From the NCBI GenBank assembly GCA_026419335.1, contig JANZZP010000008.1, positions 1 to 9,769 on the forward strand: DNA of 9,769 nucleotides. The letters are read 5' to 3'. A program made the translations under genes and the position numbers. This DNA is from Elusimicrobiales bacterium (GTDB lineage Bacteria > Elusimicrobiota > Elusimicrobia > Elusimicrobiales > UBA9959). Shown piece after piece: positions 7,033-9,769 of this stretch. The number at the start of each line of letters is the position of its first letter. The first letter of the stretch is position 1. The notes under the pieces were generated by a model. The model was not told the DNA's origin. It worked only from the letters and a program-made list of their open reading frames with translations, and ran no database searches.

Positions 7033-8136
7033 ATGAATGAAAGAAAAATTCTTATATTCGGAGGAAGTTTTGATCCCCCACATAAAATACATATTCAGAT
7101 ACTTCAAGATGCTATTAAAAAAATAAAACCTGATAAAACAATTATAATTCCTACTTACATATCTCCTTTTAAAAAATCTCACCTACTTACATATAAAGAA
7201 AGAAAGAATACCATTATCTTGATGTTAAAGAATGCTAAAATAAAAGCAACTATAAATGATTTTGAATATAATCGAAAAAAAAAGACATATACATGGATGA
7301 TAGTCAAAGAATTCAAAAAGAAATATCCGAATTCAAAACTGTATTTCATTATTGGCTCTGATTCATTAAAAAAACTTAAACTTTGGAAGAAATATAAATA
7401 TTTAATTAGTAATCTCATCTTCGTAGTTGCTAAAAGAAACAGTTATGATATATTAAAAAAAGATATTTCTAATATAAACTTTTTAATTCTCAAAAAAATT
7501 TACCAAAACTTATCATCAACGCAAATAAGAAGAGAAATATTTACAGGAAACTATAATAATATTCCTATATATCTTGCAAAAGTAATTGAAAAAAGATTTA
7601 AAATTAAAAAAACTATATCAAAAATAAAAAAATTAATGTCAAAAAAAAGATTTTATCACACAATTGAGACAATTAAACTATCAATATATTTAGCATGGAT
7701 ATATGGAATTGATCTAAAAAAAACATTTCTCGCAACAGCTTTACACGACGTTGGAAAAGATTTATCATTAAAACTACAAATTAAATTAATAAGAAAATAC
7801 TATCCAAATATAAATAAATTAAACGAAATTATAAAAAAAGCACCTCAAATACTACATCAGTGGAGTTCTGCAGCAATAGCAAGAAAAATATTTAAAATAA
7901 AAGATAAATCTATATTACAAGCAATATCGAAACACACAACAGCATCAAAAAAAATGTCTATATTGGATAAAATAATATACATTAGTGATATTTCATCTCA
8001 AGATAGAACTTTTTATGAAGCTAAAAAGATAAGAAATTTAGCAATGACAAACATTAATAAAGCATTTGAACTTGCTAAAAAGATAAAGATAAAATATGTA
8101 AAGACAGCTAGTGGATATGTTTATGAACAACGATAA
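7033..8136 (+). CDS. nadD: NadD-YqeK fusion: nicotinate-nucleotide adenylyltransferase with HD phosphohydrolase
   Basis: 367 residues in two domains. Residues 1 to about 190 are NadD, which makes deamido-NAD from nicotinate mononucleotide and ATP. Motifs are GGSFDPPHKIH (10-20, the HxGH nucleotidyltransferase site, here HKIH with Ile in place of Gly), IIGSDSL with W118 downstream, and LSSTQIR (160-166). Residues about 195-367 match YqeK, an HD-family hydrolase of symmetrical Ap4A-type dinucleotides: H209 in FYHTIE, HDVGK at 238-242, H275, HTT at 301-303 and ISD near 317-319. Separate nadD and yqeK genes are adjacent in Firmicutes, and fusions occur in several lineages. The protein is very rich in Lys and Ile. 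The ATG at 7033 gives the usual NadD N-terminus; no ribosome site precedes it. It overlaps the next gene by 14 nt. Confidence 0.93.
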   Translation: MNERKILIFGGSFDPPHKIHIQILQDAIKKIKPDKTIIIPTYISPFKKSHLLTYKERKNTIILMLKNAKIKATINDFEYNRKKKTYTWMIVKEFKKKYPNSKLYFIIGSDSLKKLKLWKKYKYLISNLIFVVAKRNSYDILKKDISNINFLILKKIYQNLSSTQIRREIFTGNYNNIPIYLAKVIEKRFKIKKTISKIKKLMSKKRFYHTIETIKLSIYLAWIYGIDLKKTFLATALHDVGKDLSLKLQIKLIRKYYPNINKLNEIIKKAPQILHQWSSAAIARKIFKIKDKSILQAISKHTTASKKMSILDKIIYISDISSQDRTFYEAKKIRNLAMTNINKAFELAKKIKIKYVKTASGYVYEQR

Positions 8137-8941
8137 AAACTATAAGATATTAAGTTTCCTCACAATTATATTAATACTAACCTCACTTATTTTAATGATA
8201 AATATGCCTCTTTCAAAAAAAATAATATTAAATCAAAAAGTAAATATTGTAATATTCACGCCAAAGCCATATATTTTTGATTTAGACACTAATACAAAAA
8301 ATATAATAATAAAGGAAATCAACATTTCTCAAGAAAATTTAAGAAGTAAAATAGATATAGCATCATCTATTTTAAATGAATCTGGAATAAATCCATATCA
8401 AACAAACCAAAAAACATTATACATAGAAACAAAATTAAAAAATTTTAATGAAATGATAGATTACCTAAAAAATTGGAAATTTAAACCACAAATCTTTTTT
8501 AATTTATTAAAAATATTTTTTAAATTTGATTCAAACATTCATCCATTTGACAAATTAATTTTATTAGTTGAATTATTGAAAATAAATTCAAAAAACATAT
8601 TACATGTAAAAATTTCTTTCTCAGACACGTTACCATCACAAGGTCAAGACAATTCGATAGTCCCATTTGTTTCAATAATATCACTAAATTCAAAACAAAA
8701 AATTGTAAAAAATATATGTGAATTGCTAAAGAAAAATAAAATTGATGTAATTGAAGAAAAAAAAATATATAAAAAATCTTTATCTACTCATATAGTAGTA
8801 AAAAATAACAATAAATTAGAATTAGCAAAAAAGTTAATTCTTATTTTAAATCAAAAACAAGAAATCCCAATAAAAATTAATCCAAAAATAATATATGATG
8901 CTGAAATATATATAGGAGATGACTTTAAATCAGGAGGATAA
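8123..8941 (+). CDS. Single-pass membrane protein with LytR_C-like C-terminal domain
   Basis: About 272 residues. A short N-terminal cytosolic stretch precedes one transmembrane helix (residues about 9-30), then an extracytoplasmic part. Residues about 186-268 resemble the LytR_C domain: hydrophobic start SIISLN, helix IVKNICELLKKNKIDVIEE, LSTHIVVKN, then a second helix and the closing YDAEIYIGDDF. The middle (about 38-75, with FDLDTNTKN) faintly recalls an LCP (LytR-CpsA-Psr) transferase domain, but its arginine and aspartate active-site pattern is not visible, so no catalysis is claimed. LytR_C proteins next to nadD are a known arrangement in other phyla. I prefer the ATG at 8123 because a GGA sits 7 nt upstream; GTG 8111 and ATG 8117 are in-frame alternatives. 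It overlaps nadD by 14 nt and its stop directly abuts the pilT ATG. Cell-envelope role inferred. Confidence 0.7.
   Translation: MNNDKNYKILSFLTIILILTSLILMINMPLSKKIILNQKVNIVIFTPKPYIFDLDTNTKNIIIKEINISQENLRSKIDIASSILNESGINPYQTNQKTLYIETKLKNFNEMIDYLKNWKFKPQIFFNLLKIFFKFDSNIHPFDKLILLVELLKINSKNILHVKISFSDTLPSQGQDNSIVPFVSIISLNSKQKIVKNICELLKKNKIDVIEEKKIYKKSLSTHIVVKNNNKLELAKKLILILNQKQEIPIKINPKIIYDAEIYIGDDFKSGG
8933..8937 (+). promoter_or_regulatory. Ribosome binding site of pilT, inside the end of the upstream gene
   Basis: GGAGG lies four bases before the ATG at 8942 and encodes the last glycines of the LytR_C-like protein. The upstream stop TAA (8939-8941) touches the ATG, so the two genes are probably translationally coupled. 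Confidence 0.75.
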
Positions 8942-9769
8942 ATGGAATTAATAAAAATTTTTACTACCGCTATAGAAAAGGGAGCAAGTGACATACATAT
9001 AATACCAAATAAACCGCCATACATGAGATTAAAAGGTGATATGATACCGATTATCGAACAATCACTTACCCAAGAACAAGCTAAAGCTTTTATATATGGA
9101 CTCCTTTCAGATTCACAAAAAGCAAGATTTGAAGAAAATCTTGAACTGGATTGCTCGTTTGCTATAAAAGGTCTTGCAAGATTTAGGCTAAACGTTTTTA
9201 TAACAAAAAATGGAGTGGAAGCTGTAGCAAGAATTATTCCTTCAAAAGTACCAAATCCAAAAGACATAGGACTTTCTGATGAAGTAATTTCATTAATTGA
9301 GCAGCCAAAAGGATTAATTCTTGTTACAGGTCCAACAGGTTCTGGAAAATCTACTACACTTGCTTCTCTCATAAATACAATAAATGAAAAATACAATTTA
9401 AATATTATAACTATAGAAGACCCAATTGAATTTGTGTATGAAAGCAAAAATTCTATAATAAGACAAAGAGAAGTAGGGCAACACACTAAATCATTTTCAA
9501 ATGCTCTTAGATCTGCTCTGAGAGAAGATCCAGATGTAATCTTAGTAGGAGAAATGAGAGACCTTGAAACAATACAACTTACATTAACAGCAGCAGAAAC
9601 AGGACACCTAACTTTTGCCACCCTACATACTCAAGATGCAGCAACAACCATAGATAGAATAATAGATGTTTTCCCACCTCATCAACAAGAGCAAATAAGA
9701 ATACAAGTCGCATCATCACTCCGCTGCGTAATATCTCAAATATTATTGCCAAGAAAAGATGGAAAAGGG
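8942..9769 (+). CDS. pilT: PilT twitching-motility retraction ATPase, cut by window edge
   Basis: Hexameric cytosolic ATPase that drives retraction of type IV pili. 276 codons are present, reading open to the right edge; the C-terminus, including the AIRNLI motif region, is outside. The N-terminal PAS-like part begins with ASDIHI (residues 15-20). All core motifs are intact: Walker A GPTGSGKS (130-137), Asp box ITIEDPIEF (156-164), Walker B DVILVGEMRD (198-207) with E204, and His box AETGHLTFATLHT (218-230) with H222 and H229. Their numbering agrees with PilT proteins of known structure. Early motif spacing and the absence of a long N-terminal domain favour PilT over PilB. Its company here (NadD-YqeK and a LytR_C-like protein) does not include other pilus genes, and its codon use is less A-loaded than the two genes before it. 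Confidence 0.95.
   Translation, partial: MELIKIFTTAIEKGASDIHIIPNKPPYMRLKGDMIPIIEQSLTQEQAKAFIYGLLSDSQKARFEENLELDCSFAIKGLARFRLNVFITKNGVEAVARIIPSKVPNPKDIGLSDEVISLIEQPKGLILVTGPTGSGKSTTLASLINTINEKYNLNIITIEDPIEFVYESKNSIIRQREVGQHTKSFSNALRSALREDPDVILVGEMRDLETIQLTLTAAETGHLTFATLHTQDAATTIDRIIDVFPPHQQEQIRIQVASSLRCVISQILLPRKDGKG

Noticed and set aside
6854..7036. Short hydrophobic open frame on the plus strand across the divergent spacer
   Set aside because: Antisense to the start of the GT-like gene and ending at the nadD start; it looks like a membrane peptide only because of AT-rich composition.
7179..7418. 79-codon open frame on the minus strand
   Set aside because: Antisense to NadD; Phe/Leu-rich because the sense strand is Lys-rich.
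8851..9621. 256-codon open frame on the minus strand
   Set aside because: It lies antisense to pilT, whose motifs are all intact; its translation has no recognisable domain and is a shadow of the real gene.
1..9769. CRISPR array, tRNA or rRNA genes, insertion sequences, phage or toxin-antitoxin genes
   Set aside because: No spaced direct repeats, no cloverleaf-like segments, no transposase or integrase motifs and no terminal inverted repeats were seen by eye; nearly every base lies in a supported gene.

Overview
The window is AT-rich bacterial DNA, densely coding, with ten protein genes and almost no spacer. An outer-membrane-type beta-barrel protein and a PilT retraction ATPase point to a diderm (Gram-negative-type) bacterium. 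The composition and gene mix (class I fumarase, TldD/TldE, AmmeMemoRadiSam-type radical SAM protein, NadD-YqeK fusion, LytR_C-like protein) suggest an uncultivated lineage of the FCB, Elusimicrobiota or WOR-3 kind. This is an inference from gene content, and no marker gene for taxonomy is present.

Minus-strand block (7005 down to 1). Seven genes run leftward, probably as one operon, in this order of transcription: a degenerate GT-A/DUF2064-like protein with a His-rich tail (7005-6265), the TldE/PmbA subunit (6253-4934), the TldD metalloprotease subunit (4924-3485), an AmrS-like radical SAM protein with an N-terminal hydrophobic anchor (3483-2365), an uncharacterised outer-membrane beta-barrel protein (2368-1172), a SagB/ThcOx-like nitroreductase (1128-532) and the N-terminal part of a class I [4Fe-4S] fumarase (491 to the window edge). 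Junctions are 11, 9 and 1 nt, a 4-nt ATGA overlap, 43 nt and 40 nt. No terminator-like hairpin was seen between them.

Plus-strand block (7033 to 9769). Three genes run rightward: a NadD-YqeK fusion (NAD synthesis plus an HD phosphohydrolase), a single-pass membrane protein with a LytR_C-like C-terminus, and PilT, which is cut by the window edge. They overlap by 14 nt and abut directly.

The two blocks diverge from a 27-nt spacer (7006-7032) holding a near-palindrome made of two opposed TATAAT boxes, a candidate for very compact, mutually exclusive divergent promoters with short leaders.

The most interesting feature is the clustering of a TldD/TldE peptidase, a radical SAM enzyme, a SagB-like flavoprotein and a secreted barrel. 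Each of the first three families has members or relatives in peptide (RiPP) maturation. No precursor peptide, YcaO protein or peptide transporter is visible here, so an envelope- or peptide-processing role for the cluster is only a hypothesis.
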